A stretch of 64,000 nucleotides of DNA from the NCBI RefSeq assembly GCF_900111805.1, contig NZ_FOJN01000009.1, positions 1 through 64,000 of the forward strand. Reading direction: 5' to 3'. Under the pieces are notes generated by a model that searched no databases, was not told the origin of the DNA, and was given only the letters and a program-made list of their open reading frames with translations. The DNA is from Rhodococcoides kroppenstedtii (GTDB lineage: Bacteria > Actinomycetota > Actinomycetes > Mycobacteriales > Mycobacteriaceae). Below are positions 17,101 to 25,899 of the stretch, in pieces (the first letter of the stretch is position 1; each line of letters opens with the position of its first letter). The position numbers and the translations under genes are program-made.

Positions 17101-17142
17101 CACGAGAACGCCGGCCTCGTGGCCGACCAACGGGTTCTCGTG
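17101..17142. promoter_or_regulatory. Inverted repeat upstream of the MFS/ArsR pair
   Basis: A 9-bp perfect inverted repeat (CACGAGAAC at 17101-17109, GTTCTCGTG at 17134-17142) lies 36 bp before the MFS start. Immediately after it is a second, imperfect dyad (ACACGT gcga ACATGT at 17145-17160) of the size ArsR-family repressors bind. One of these is a candidate operator for the ArsR regulator encoded downstream. Confidence 0.4.
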
Positions 17143-17177
17143 TGCACACGTGCGAACATGTTGGTACTGTCGCGTCC

Positions 17178-18398
17178 ATGTGGACCGTCCTCGGCAACCC
17201 GCGATTCCGCCCGCTCTTCGCCGCTCAGGTGGTGGCCCTCGTCGGCACCGGGCTGCTCACCGTCGCCCTCGGCCTGCTCGCCTACGACCTCGCGGGCACC
17301 GACGCCGGAGTCGTCCTCGGCCTCGCACTCGCCATCAAGATGGTCGCGTACGTCGTCGTCGCGCCGATCATGTCCGCTGCGGCGCACCGGGTTCCGCGAC
17401 GCACCCTCATGGTGAGCGCGGACGCGGTGCGCGCCGCCGTCGCTCTCGCCCTCCCGTTCGTCGACCAGGTCTGGCAGATCTACGTCCTGATCGCCGTCCT
17501 GCAGTCCGCCTCCGCGACCTTCACGCCCGCGTTCCAGGCCGTCATCCCCACCGTCCTGCCCGACGAGCGTGACTACACCCGCGCCCTGTCCCTCTCCCGG
17601 CTCGCCTACGACCTGGAATCCGTCCTCAGCCCCGTCCTCGCCGCGGCCGCGCTCCTGGTGACGAGTTACCACTCGCTGTTCGTCGGCACGCTCGTGGGAT
17701 TCCTCGGATCGGGACTGCTGGTGTGGCGTGGTCTCGCCCGACGGGCCGACGCACCCACCGACCACGCCGACGCCCCGAACCGCCGCGCCCGCGTCACCGC
17801 GGGAGCCCGCCTCATGCTGGCCGACCCCGTGCTCCGCGGGCTGCTCTGGCTGAACGCCGTGGTGGCGTCGGGAACCGCCGTGGTCCTCGTCGCCACCGTC
17901 ACGATCGTCCGCGACGAGCTCGGCGGCGGCGAGACCGCCGTCGCGCTCGCCCTGGCCTGCTTCGGTGCGGGCTCGATGGTCACGGCCCTCGCCCTCCCGC
18001 GCCTGCTCGATCGGGTGCACGACGTCCGGCCGGTCATGATCGTCGGCGCCGCCGCGGTGGCGACCGTTCTCGCGCTCGTCGCGGTCGGTTTCACCGTCGG
18101 CGGCGGCTGGGCCGTCCTGGCGACCGGCTGGACGCTGCTCGGCGCCGCGACGTCGGCGATCTCCACCCCGACCGGCCGCGTCCTGCGCGATCGCACCGCC
18201 GAGGCCGACCGGCCCCTCGTCTTCGCCGCCCAGTTCTCCCTTTCGCACGCCTGCTTCCTCGTCACCTATCCCCTGGCGGGCGTGCTCGCGTCGACACCCG
18301 TCGCTGCCCCGGCCACGGCGGCGGTGCTCGCTACACTCACCGCAGCAGCAGCGGCGCGGACCTGGCCGCGCACGGTGGCCGAGCCGGTCCCCGTGTGA
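17178..18398 (+). CDS. MFS transporter, probable efflux pump
   Basis: A 406-residue major facilitator with about 11-12 membrane helices. The family loop between helices 2 and 3 appears as AHRVPRRTLMVSADAVRA, and the sequence overall is closest to the MFS_3 / multidrug type. The ATG at 17178 starts directly with WTVLGNPRFRPLFAAQ, a typical beginning. The downstream ArsR gene starts at or within 30 bp of its stop, an arrangement typical of a pump made together with its own repressor. Substrate (drug or metal) unknown. Confidence 0.87.
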   Translation: MWTVLGNPRFRPLFAAQVVALVGTGLLTVALGLLAYDLAGTDAGVVLGLALAIKMVAYVVVAPIMSAAAHRVPRRTLMVSADAVRAAVALALPFVDQVWQIYVLIAVLQSASATFTPAFQAVIPTVLPDERDYTRALSLSRLAYDLESVLSPVLAAAALLVTSYHSLFVGTLVGFLGSGLLVWRGLARRADAPTDHADAPNRRARVTAGARLMLADPVLRGLLWLNAVVASGTAVVLVATVTIVRDELGGGETAVALALACFGAGSMVTALALPRLLDRVHDVRPVMIVGAAAVATVLALVAVGFTVGGGWAVLATGWTLLGAATSAISTPTGRVLRDRTAEADRPLVFAAQFSLSHACFLVTYPLAGVLASTPVAAPATAAVLATLTAAAAARTWPRTVAEPVPV

Positions 18399-18424
18399 CT
18401 CCGACGAGCAGGGTGGTGACGGCG

Positions 18425-18787
18425 ATGGCCGGCGAGCAGGACCGCACCCGTCCACCGTCGCTCGTTCATCCCGTCGACCCCGACACCGCGCGACTCGACG
18501 CCGCCACCAACACCTTTCGCATGCTGGCCGACCCCACCCGTCTGCACATCCTGTGGACCCTCACCGACGGCGAGGCGGACGTGACCGCCCTCGTCGACGC
18601 ATGCGGCGCCTCCCGCACCGCCGTGAGTCAACACCTGGCGAAGCTGCGCTTCACCGGACTGGTGGACACGCGTCGAGAGGGGCGACGCGTGGTCTACCGC
18701 ATCCGCGACGGGCACCTCGCACGGTTGGTGCGGGAAGGCATCAACCACGCCGACCACGTCGTCACCGGCGAGCCGCCGCACGAGTGA
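18425..18787 (+). CDS. ArsR family transcriptional regulator
   Basis: A 120-residue winged-helix repressor. The HTH is seen in FRMLADPTRLHILWTL, CGASRTAVSQHLAKLR and GLVDTRREGRRVVYRI. The C-terminus GHLARLVREGINHADH has two histidines in the position where sensors such as CzrA or NmtR bind zinc or nickel, but Cys ligands are few (one, in the HTH). A GTG at 18395 overlaps the MFS stop as GTGA and is an alternative, translationally coupled start. It probably represses the MFS operon upstream. Confidence 0.88.
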   Translation: MAGEQDRTRPPSLVHPVDPDTARLDAATNTFRMLADPTRLHILWTLTDGEADVTALVDACGASRTAVSQHLAKLRFTGLVDTRREGRRVVYRIRDGHLARLVREGINHADHVVTGEPPHE

Positions 18788-18817
18788 CCGGCGGGCCGCC
18801 GCACGAACGACACTGCG

Positions 18818-19432
18818 TCACCAGCGTTCCCAGTGCACCGCGTCTGTCAACGGTCGCCGGGGCCGCCAGCCGAACCGCTCGAGATCGGGCACGTCCTGCA
18901 GCGTCTCGACGGGCCCGACGCACAGCCACGCGACCGGACGCGACGCCCCGCCGACACCGATCAAATCCCGCAGGAACGGCTCGTCGTAGAACGACACCCA
19001 CCCGACCCCGATCCCCTCGGCCGTCGCCGCGAGCCACAGGTTCTCGACCGCCAGCGCCACCGACAGCAAGCCGGTCTCCCGCACCGTCGCTCGGCCGAGC
19101 ACGTGCTCACCGCCGCGCGCGTCGTCGTAGGTGACGACGACGCCCGTCCCGCTCGTCTCGATGCCCTCGATGCGGATCGGGTCGAACGTCGCGGCCCGCT
19201 CCGGCGGCAACGACGCCGCGAAGTCCGCCCGACGCGCGGCGACGTGCTCGGCGAACCGGCGCAACGTGGCCCGCTCCCGCACGACGACGAAGTCCCACGG
19301 TTGGGTGTTGCCGACGCTCGGCGCCCGGTGGGCGGCCTCCAGAACACGCCACAGCACGTCGTCGGGAACGACGTCGCCGGTGAATTCGCGACGCACGTCA
19401 CGTCGTCGGGCGATCGCCTCGAACACGTCCAT
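18818..19432 (-). CDS. bluB: 5,6-dimethylbenzimidazole synthase (BluB)
   Basis: A 204-residue nitroreductase-fold flavoenzyme that matches BluB closely. BluB cuts reduced FMN with oxygen to make 5,6-dimethylbenzimidazole, the lower ligand of B12. Diagnostic motifs are RRDVRREF (10-17), APSVGNTQPWDF (37-48), DDARGGEHVLGR (103-114), NLWLAATAEGIGVGWVSFYD (131-150) and the end PDLERFGWRPRRPL. The ATG at 19432 fits the family start; GTG 19441 is possible. It is convergent with arsR and divergent from a TetR gene. It is separated from the other cobalamin genes in this window but fits their theme. Confidence 0.9.
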   Translation of the reverse strand: MDVFEAIARRRDVRREFTGDVVPDDVLWRVLEAAHRAPSVGNTQPWDFVVVRERATLRRFAEHVAARRADFAASLPPERAATFDPIRIEGIETSGTGVVVTYDDARGGEHVLGRATVRETGLLSVALAVENLWLAATAEGIGVGWVSFYDEPFLRDLIGVGGASRPVAWLCVGPVETLQDVPDLERFGWRPRRPLTDAVHWERW

Positions 19433-19493
19433 GTCCGAGACGGTGCCAGACGGGGCATACAGTGTCGGCAATCGTCTCGAGAAAAGGGGCAAG

Positions 19494-20180
19494 GTGGTGT
19501 CTTCGGCGACGCCCGGACGCGGTCAGCTGACCCGTACGGTCATTCTCCGCGCCGGTATCGACTTCATCGATCGCCACGGTGCACGCGATCTGACCATGCG
19601 CCGATTGGGGTCCAGCCTCGGCGTCGAGGCCATGGCGCTCTATCACTACTTCGCCGGCAAGGACGATCTGCTGGACGGCATCGTCGAGCAGGTCATCGAC
19701 GATCTGGACAGCGATCCGCAGGTGCTCGCCGAGGGCGCGGACGGGTGGCGGGACTACCTGACCCGACTCGCCCACGGGGTCCGCCGCATGGCTCTGGCTC
19801 ACCCGCAGGTCTTTCCGCTCATCGCCACGCGCCCGTCCGCGGCGCCGTGGGTGCGTCCGCCGCTACGCAGCGTGCGGTGGCTCGAGAACTTTCTCGCCAG
19901 TCTGATGGACTTCGGGTTCGACGCTCCGGCGGCGGCAGCGGCCTACCGCTCGTACACCAGCTTCCTGCTCGGTCATCTGCTGCTCGAGGTCGCCGGGACC
20001 GACGACGCCGATTCGGCGGGGTCGGACTCCCTCGACCCGACCGACTACCCCACCGTGGTGGCTCTGCGGGACGACCTCTCGCGCGATCCCGGCGACGCGG
20101 ACTTCGAGGCGGGACTACAGGACCTGCTGACGCGGCTCGATCCGGCCGACGCAGTCGGTCGCGAGCCCCGAGGGGGGTAG
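19494..20180 (+). CDS. TetR family transcriptional regulator
   Basis: A 228-residue regulator. The N-terminal HTH covers about residues 10-56: ILRAGIDFIDRHGARDLTMR, then SSLGVEAMALYHYFAGKDDL. The C-terminal ligand domain resembles the TetR_C_1 class, with HPQVFPLIATRP and SLMDFGFDAPAAAAAYRSY. GTG 19494 follows AAAAGGGG at good distance; GTG 19497 is the alternative. It is divergent from bluB with only 61 bp between, so it could control bluB, itself or both. No ligand can be inferred. Confidence 0.87.
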   Translation: MVSSATPGRGQLTRTVILRAGIDFIDRHGARDLTMRRLGSSLGVEAMALYHYFAGKDDLLDGIVEQVIDDLDSDPQVLAEGADGWRDYLTRLAHGVRRMALAHPQVFPLIATRPSAAPWVRPPLRSVRWLENFLASLMDFGFDAPAAAAAYRSYTSFLLGHLLLEVAGTDDADSAGSDSLDPTDYPTVVALRDDLSRDPGDADFEAGLQDLLTRLDPADAVGREPRGG

Positions 20181-20254
20181 CGTCACCGACGCACGGCCGT
20201 GCACGGACCCGATCCCCGTTGCGGTGCTCGTTCTCCGCCGACGAAGGGCTCACC

Positions 20255-21079
20255 ATGACCACCGGTACGAACGCGGACGACCCACTTTCCACACCGTCCA
20301 CGGACGAGGTTCTGGCCACCCTCGCCGAAGCGCTGAAGGACCTCGACTCCGTCGTTCGCTCCTTCGAGCACGCCGACGCCGAGCTGGCGTCCATCTGCGC
20401 CCGCGTGGTCACGGCGGTGCCGGGAGCGGACGCGGCGGGGGTGACCGTGCTGCGGGACGGCACCGCCGTCACCGCCGCCAGCACCGAGGCCTTCGTCCTG
20501 GCCATCGACGCCGCACAGTACGAGCAGCAGGAGGGTCCCTGCGTCGACGCGGCAGTCACACGCGACATCGTGCGCGCCGACCGCGCACAGGCCGCCGAGC
20601 GGTGGCCGTCGTTCGCCCGCGCCATCGAGCGGGTCGACGTCACGAGCTTCCTGTCCGCTCCCATCACCGCCGGCGAGGACTACGTGGGCGCCCTCAATCT
20701 CTACGGTCACCACGGGCACGATTTCGACACCGTCGACGAACAGGCCCTGCGCGTCTACGTCCGGGCCGCGCAGTCCGTTCTGTCGGCCGACGAGCGCGCC
20801 CAGCAGGCCGCCCGGCGCGTCGAGGGGTATGCCGCCGCCATGGAGTCTCGCGCCGCGATCGAGCAGGCCAAGGGTGCGTTGATGATCGCTCTCGGCGTCA
20901 CCGCGGACAAGGCGTTCGATCTGCTGCTCTGGCGGTCTCAGACCACCAACGTCAAGGTTCGCGATCTCGCGGAACAGTTCGTCACCGACCTGGCGACGCT
21001 GGACACGGCGCCCGGCGCGTTCGCCGACGAACTCGGCAAGGTGCTCATGACGGTCCACCAGCGCGTGCTCGAGCAGTAG
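20255..21079 (+). CDS. GAF and ANTAR domain RNA-binding antiterminator
   Basis: A 274-residue protein with a GAF sensory domain (about 35-190) and a C-terminal ANTAR domain (about 195-255). The GAF shows VPGADAAGVTVLRDG and QEGPCVDAAVTRDIVRADR, the usual actinobacterial arrangement. The ANTAR begins SRAAIEQAKGALMIALGV, the conserved start that binds paired RNA hairpins to prevent termination. The ATG at 20255 follows GAAGGGC. It converges with a second GAF-ANTAR gene only 25 bp away. The regulated RNA is unknown. Confidence 0.88.
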   Translation: MTTGTNADDPLSTPSTDEVLATLAEALKDLDSVVRSFEHADAELASICARVVTAVPGADAAGVTVLRDGTAVTAASTEAFVLAIDAAQYEQQEGPCVDAAVTRDIVRADRAQAAERWPSFARAIERVDVTSFLSAPITAGEDYVGALNLYGHHGHDFDTVDEQALRVYVRAAQSVLSADERAQQAARRVEGYAAAMESRAAIEQAKGALMIALGVTADKAFDLLLWRSQTTNVKVRDLAEQFVTDLATLDTAPGAFADELGKVLMTVHQRVLEQ

Positions 21080-21104
21080 ACGGGTCCTCGCCGCGTCGGA
21101 GCAC

Positions 21105-21785
21105 TCAACCGCCGGTGGAGTCCGAGGTGTCCTGCCCCCGGTGGAAGCGCGCCCGCCGCTCGGTGACGTCGACGGCCAGGTCCTCGACGGGCCGCCGCGC
21201 CGCGTAGGCGGCCGCGCGCAGACGGGAGAGGGCCTCGTCCGGCGACACCGACAACTGCACCATGATCATGCCCACGGCCATGTCGACGTGCGGTCGCAGC
21301 CGGGGGAAGCCCGGATCGCCGGACTCGCTGCGGGCCACCATCTCGAGCAGGGTTCGGGCGATCTCGGCGGCACAATGGTCCACCGCGTCGAGCTGGCGCG
21401 CCGTCAACGCCCCCGCCCCTCCGCGGTGCAGCTCCAGCACCCCGATGGGCGCCCGGGCGGCCGACAGCGGCACGGCGACGATGCTTCCCACGCCGATGCG
21501 CTTCGCGTCTCCGGAGAATCCCGGCCAGCGGCTGTCCGCCTCGCGCGCGACGTCGTCGACGAGGACGGGCGACCCGGTGCGCAGCGCGTCGAAACACGGG
21601 CCGTGGCCGGTGGCGAACTGCAGATCGTCGAGGGCCAGCGCGACTTCGTCCGTGGCATAGAGGACGTCGTGAGCAGCATTGCTGATCAGAGCGACCGACG
21701 CGCCGTCACAGGCGGTGTAGCGCACCAACGGCCGACAGAGATCGGCGAGCGCACGGACCGCGTGGGCCCCGTCTGTGCGCCACAT
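21105..21785 (-). CDS. Second GAF and ANTAR domain protein
   Basis: A 226-residue protein with a GAF domain (about 10-145) and ANTAR domain (about 160-215). The GAF contains VRYTACDGASVALI and ATGHGPCFDALRTGSPVLVDD. The ANTAR reads RPHVDMAVGMIMVQLSVSPD, where the usual IxQAKG is replaced by VDMAVG, a common ANTAR variant. It is shorter than its convergent neighbour and only distantly related to it. It should act as an RNA antiterminator triggered by a small ligand or redox state. Confidence 0.85.
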   Translation of the reverse strand: MWRTDGAHAVRALADLCRPLVRYTACDGASVALISNAAHDVLYATDEVALALDDLQFATGHGPCFDALRTGSPVLVDDVAREADSRWPGFSGDAKRIGVGSIVAVPLSAARAPIGVLELHRGGAGALTARQLDAVDHCAAEIARTLLEMVARSESGDPGFPRLRPHVDMAVGMIMVQLSVSPDEALSRLRAAAYAARRPVEDLAVDVTERRARFHRGQDTSDSTGG

Positions 21786-21893
21786 AACCGTGCTCCCAGT
21801 CCTCGACCGCCTCGTCGACCATCGAGTGCCCCCACGACGACCTTCTCAACCGGGACGACGGCATCCGATCGACCGGCGGTCGACGACGCCGGG

Positions 21894-23420
21894 TCAGTAG
21901 GCGCCGTCGCTGGACGCGACCGCCTTGATGGTCTTGAGCACGATGAGCATGTCGCCGGTCATCGACCAGTTCTCGACGTAGCTCAGGTCGAGGCGGACCG
22001 CTTCCTCCCAGGACAGGTCGGACCGGCCACTGACCTGCCAGAGACCGGTGAGGCCCGGCTTGACCAGCAGGCGTCGACGCACGTCACCGTCGTACGTCTC
22101 CACCTCGCGGCGCAGCGGCGGACGGGGACCGACGATCGACATCTCGCGACGCAGGACGTTGAACAGCTGCGGCAGCTCGTCGATGCTCAGCCGACGCAGG
22201 ACGCGTCCGACCGCGGTGACCCGCGGGTCCTCCCGCATCTTGAACAGCACGCCGCCGTCGCTGTCGTTGAGGGCGAGCAAGTCCTCGATCCGCGCGTCCG
22301 CGTCCTGCACCATCGAGCGGAACTTGATCATCTGGAACGGCGTGCCGTCGAGACCCATACGCTCGGACCGGTAGAAGACCGGACCGCGGCTGGTGACCTT
22401 GATCAGCACCGCGACCACCAGGAACAACGGCAGGACCGCCAGCAGTGCGGCACAGGCGAAGACCAGGTCGAACGCCGTCTTTCCGAACCGGCTGGCGCCG
22501 TTGTACTGCGGCTTCTCGACATGGATCAGCGGCAGGCCGGCCACGGGCCGCATGTGCAGTCGTGGGCCCGCCACGTCGACCACGCCGGGCGCGACCACCA
22601 GGTCGACGTTCTTCTTCTCGAGGTCCCACACCATGCGGCGGATGCCCTCGTGACCGATGTGATCGGTCGCGGTGACGGCGACGGTGTCCGCGCCCGACGC
22701 CTCGATGGCCGCCAGCACGTCGTTCTCGTCACCGAGAATCGGCAGCGACAGCCCGTCCACCGACAGTTGCTCGTCCGCCACCTGCTGGGTGCGCGGGAGG
22801 CAGACGCCGACCACGGCGTATCCGGCCGACGCGTCGCGGGCGAAGGACCGGGCCATCGCGTGCGCGGACGCGTGACTGCCGACGATGACCACCGACGTCG
22901 TGAACCGGCCCTCGCGCCGCTGCCGGGCGAGGTGGCGGCGGAACAGCCAGCGGGAGACCAGCAGACCGGCCAGGCCGAAGGGCAGCGCGATCGCGAGATA
23001 CCCGCGGGCGAACTCGATGCGCAGGAGCAGCGAGACGATGGCGACGAGGCCGAACAGGCGGAACGTGGCCGAGAGGATGCGCCGGTACTCCTCGGCGCCG
23101 CTGCCGAGAACACGCGGCGATCGCGTCCGGAAGATGGACAGGAACGCGAGCCACGTTCCGGCGAGCAGGACCGACACCACCGTGTAGTCGACGGACGCGA
23201 TGGACGCGAGGTGGGGTGCGCCGAACCGCACCACCTGCGCGCAGACGACGGCGGCGATCACCACCACGGTGTCGGCCAGTCGCACGCGGTCGATCAGACC
23301 GCGTTCCCACTCACGGCGCGACGCCACCCGGCGGGGGCGACGAATTCGCCCGGAGGACGACGAATTCTCGCCCGATGCGTCACCGAGCGACACACTTTCC
23401 GCGAAGTTGGGTGCAGACAC
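21894..23420 (-). CDS. Polyprenyl-phosphate sugar-1-phosphate transferase (WbaP/ExoY type)
   Basis: A 508-residue exopolysaccharide initiating enzyme. An N-terminal block of about four helices (40-165) and a Rossmann-like CoA_binding_3 region (170-290) precede the catalytic C-terminus. That part holds the family motifs FDLVFACAALLAVLPLFLVV, KVTSRGPVFYRSERMG, FQMIKFRSMVQDA, RRLSIDELPQLFNVL, GPRPPL and KPGLTGLWQVSGRS. It moves a sugar phosphate onto undecaprenyl phosphate. GTG 23420 follows GAAAGG and is better placed than GTG 23450. No other polysaccharide genes lie nearby, which is unusual for this enzyme. Confidence 0.9.
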   Translation of the reverse strand: MSAPNFAESVSLGDASGENSSSSGRIRRPRRVASRREWERGLIDRVRLADTVVVIAAVVCAQVVRFGAPHLASIASVDYTVVSVLLAGTWLAFLSIFRTRSPRVLGSGAEEYRRILSATFRLFGLVAIVSLLLRIEFARGYLAIALPFGLAGLLVSRWLFRRHLARQRREGRFTTSVVIVGSHASAHAMARSFARDASAGYAVVGVCLPRTQQVADEQLSVDGLSLPILGDENDVLAAIEASGADTVAVTATDHIGHEGIRRMVWDLEKKNVDLVVAPGVVDVAGPRLHMRPVAGLPLIHVEKPQYNGASRFGKTAFDLVFACAALLAVLPLFLVVAVLIKVTSRGPVFYRSERMGLDGTPFQMIKFRSMVQDADARIEDLLALNDSDGGVLFKMREDPRVTAVGRVLRRLSIDELPQLFNVLRREMSIVGPRPPLRREVETYDGDVRRRLLVKPGLTGLWQVSGRSDLSWEEAVRLDLSYVENWSMTGDMLIVLKTIKAVASSDGAY

Positions 23421-23587
23421 GCGCGAACCTTTCAAGCCGAGAGCGGGCACGGCCGGTTCATCGATCCGACTCGTCAGTCCGTTACCTTATTGCCTGTTCG
23501 CAGGACCTGCACAGTGGAGCACAGTGGCCGCGCTCACATAGTTGGATCTCACGAAAAGCAACCGATCGAACGACGCGATCGCCCAAT

Positions 23588-24226
23588 TCAATTCTTTCGC
23601 CCACTGACGAAGAAAACGATTCTGGACGCGACATCCACGATTTGATCGGCATACCGCTCGAAATACCGTCCCAGCAACGCCACGTCGACCGCATTGACGA
23701 CATCCGGTCCGTCCTCGGCCACCACCCGGCCCACAACGACCGACTTGAGTTCGTCCACCCGATCGTCCATTCGATCGAGGTCCTCGACGTGCTCGAGCTC
23801 GCTCGACCGCAATGCCGCCACGATGCGCTCGCACATCTCCAGGCACAGTCGCGCCATTTCCTCGAACGGCTCGATCAGATCGGTGGGAACGATCGGCTCG
23901 GGAAAGCGGCGCCGCGCCGCCTCCGCGATGTGAACGGACAGACCGACCATTCTCGCGAGGTCGCTGCTGATCCGCACGGCGGAGAAGACCCGGCGGAGAT
24001 CCGCGGCCACCGGCGCCTGGAGGGCCAGCACCTTGACGGCCTCGTCCTCGCAACGGGTGCCGAGTTCGGCCAGCGCCTCTCCGCGCGCGATGACCTCCTC
24101 CGCGGCCCGGAGATCGGCGTCGAGCAGCGCCCGACTGGCCCGCCGCATCGCCTCCTCGGCGCCGGTGGCCAGCTCGCACAGATCGGCGTTCAGATCGCCC
24201 AGCTGGGCGGTGTAAGCATTTCTCAT
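23588..24226 (-). CDS. phoU: Phosphate signalling complex protein PhoU
   Basis: A 212-residue all-helical protein with the two PhoU repeats. The N-terminal repeat includes MRNAYTAQLGDLNADL and ADLRRVFSAVRISSDLARMV; the C-terminal one includes EDLDRMDDRVDELKS and VALLGRYFERYADQIVDVAS with the acidic E-R-Y-D metal-binding pattern. PhoU represses the phosphate regulon with PstB and PhoR. No pst, phoR or phoP gene is in this window, so it is an isolated copy, as in the phoY genes of mycobacteria. The 167-bp region to its left is relatively AT-rich and contains the promoter of the sugar transferase. Confidence 0.9.
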   Translation of the reverse strand: MRNAYTAQLGDLNADLCELATGAEEAMRRASRALLDADLRAAEEVIARGEALAELGTRCEDEAVKVLALQAPVAADLRRVFSAVRISSDLARMVGLSVHIAEAARRRFPEPIVPTDLIEPFEEMARLCLEMCERIVAALRSSELEHVEDLDRMDDRVDELKSVVVGRVVAEDGPDVVNAVDVALLGRYFERYADQIVDVASRIVFFVSGRKN

Positions 24227-24370
24227 CGTCGACTCCCGACTCCCGACACCACGACCCCTCGCCGGACGTGGGATACGCCCGGCTCCGGTCCGCGGTGCCC
24301 GTTCACGCGGCAGCCACGTTTCCTCGAGCCGCTGACGTCTGTCCGTTCCGCACGCCGAGACGCGCTCCGA

Positions 24371-25636
24371 TCACACGAGACCGAGAGCGCGCACGTCGGC
24401 CGCGGGCACAGCGCGAGAGTAGAGGAAACCCTGGACCAGCGTGCACCCATTGTGCCGCGCCGACCTCGCCTGTTCCTCCGTCTCGATCCCCTCGACCACC
24501 ACGCTGCGCTCGGTCACCGAGGCGAAGCCCGTCAACGCGCCCACCAAAGTGTCGCCGTCCGGCGAGCCCATGCGGTGGCTCAGGGCCTTGTCCACCTTGA
24601 ATCCGTCGACGGGCAGCTCCATCAGACGTTCGAGGCTCGAATGACCGGTCCCCAGATCGTCCAACACCACGCGATAACCCCGCAGTCGGAGATCCCGCAC
24701 GAAGGCCACCGCCCGCGGCGAGTCCGTATAGGACCGGGTCTCGGTCAATTCGAAGACGACGCGCTGCGGCGGCACCGCCGACGCGGCGACGATCTCGTCG
24801 AGCTGCTCGACGGACCTGGCCACCCCGAGATGCCGAGCGCAGAGGTTGACGTGGAGATCGAGCGTCGGCACGTCGGTCAGCCATTCAGCGAACGCCGCCA
24901 GCGCGCCGGCGAGCACCGTGTGATCGACGTCGATCTCGAGGTCGGTGTCGGCGACGGCGGAGAAGAAATCCTCCGGCGGCACCACGTCGACACCGGTACG
25001 CGTCGGCCGCAGCAGACGCGCCAGCGCCTCGAACGCGACGACGTCTCCGGAGTCGAGATCGACGATGGGCTGGAACCACGGGACGATCTCGCCCTCGCCC
25101 AGGACCGCGCCGGGACCGCGGGGCGCCCACGTCGACCGACCGTGCCCGCGGATCGCGTCGAGGTGCGACTCCACCAGGCGCGCGAAGTCGGACAACGTCG
25201 ACAGGACGTAGTCACCGGCGGGATGCGGCTCGGTGTCGACGACGCACAGCGTCCCGATCACCAACCCCTCCCGCCCCACGAGCGGTACGGCGACGTAGGA
25301 CCGGTACTCGAGTCGCACCAGGTTGGCCGCCGCGGCGGCGACCAACGGGTCCGTCGACCGCGCCTCCCGACGGCTGTCGCTGATCGCGACGGGCCGACCC
25401 GCGTCGACGACGAGGGCGCAGGTGGCGTCGTCGCGGGGCATCACGGTCGGACCTCGATCGCCGTGCTTGGCGACGGTGTACTGCCGGTCCTCGTCGATGA
25501 TGTTCACCATGGCGGTGGCGAAGCCCAGGGTGGTGGCCGCCAGCGACAGCAGGGTGTCGAGCGACGGGTCCTCGACGGAGAAGTCGACGTAGTTTCGTGC
25601 CGACTCGCTGCGACGGCGCTGCGCCGTTCTGAACAT
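24371..25636 (-). CDS. GAF-EAL protein, likely cytosolic c-di-GMP phosphodiesterase
   Basis: A 421-residue soluble protein: a GAF sensor domain at about 20-160 and an EAL domain at about 180-415. Catalytic residues look complete: Glu203 (FEAL), Asn264 (HVNLC), Glu296 (FELTET), Asp326-Asp327 (LDDLGTG), Lys347, Glu382 (EGIETE) and Gln402 (VQGF). The GAF could sense a small ligand or light-independent redox state; it has DRQYTVAKHGDRG, often seen in free-standing bacterial GAFs. It is divergent from the RsbW-like gene. This is the second EAL protein of the window, with no cyclase partner nearby. Confidence 0.9.
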   Translation of the reverse strand: MFRTAQRRRSESARNYVDFSVEDPSLDTLLSLAATTLGFATAMVNIIDEDRQYTVAKHGDRGPTVMPRDDATCALVVDAGRPVAISDSRREARSTDPLVAAAAANLVRLEYRSYVAVPLVGREGLVIGTLCVVDTEPHPAGDYVLSTLSDFARLVESHLDAIRGHGRSTWAPRGPGAVLGEGEIVPWFQPIVDLDSGDVVAFEALARLLRPTRTGVDVVPPEDFFSAVADTDLEIDVDHTVLAGALAAFAEWLTDVPTLDLHVNLCARHLGVARSVEQLDEIVAASAVPPQRVVFELTETRSYTDSPRAVAFVRDLRLRGYRVVLDDLGTGHSSLERLMELPVDGFKVDKALSHRMGSPDGDTLVGALTGFASVTERSVVVEGIETEEQARSARHNGCTLVQGFLYSRAVPAADVRALGLV

Positions 25637-25899
25637 CGGCCGCTCCGTTCCGTCGAGTCGATCCCACTGCCTGCCGCACCGGTCACGCGCGCCGATGCGA
25701 CGTGACCGGGATCACGAGTTCCCTCGTGCATGGATTCGGTACCACTGATGCGAGGTATCGGTGCGGAGAAGAAAAAAGTTTCAACTTCTCCGTCGTCGGT
25801 CCAATTTACCTGGTCGTAAACCGTCGTCGTGACCGGTCTGTGACGAACTTCCCGTGGCGGCCGTGTGAGAGAGGGCCCTGCAGTGGGTACAGACGGCGC
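25637..25899. other. Divergent spacer between GAF-EAL and RsbW-like genes
   Basis: This 263-bp spacer has the lowest GC content of the neighbourhood, with an A-rich run around 25770. Just before the RsbW-like ATG there is GGGTAC (25885-25890), preceded 18 bp earlier by GTGT, loosely like the GTTT...GGGTA pattern of actinobacterial SigB/SigF promoters. I saw no convincing small gene. The promoter reading is weak. Confidence 0.3.

Noticed and set aside
15274-17415. A 713-codon open frame on the plus strand opposite the large membrane protein
   Set aside because: Its protein is dominated by Asp, Glu, Arg, Gly and His without any fold, as expected from the complement of GC-rich codons. The opposite strand encodes a clear 13-helix protein in an overlapping operon.
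23451-23587. Possible small RNA or small gene in the AT-rich spacer between the sugar transferase and phoU
   Set aside because: The low GC content is explained by a promoter region; I found no hairpin with terminator or credible short frame.
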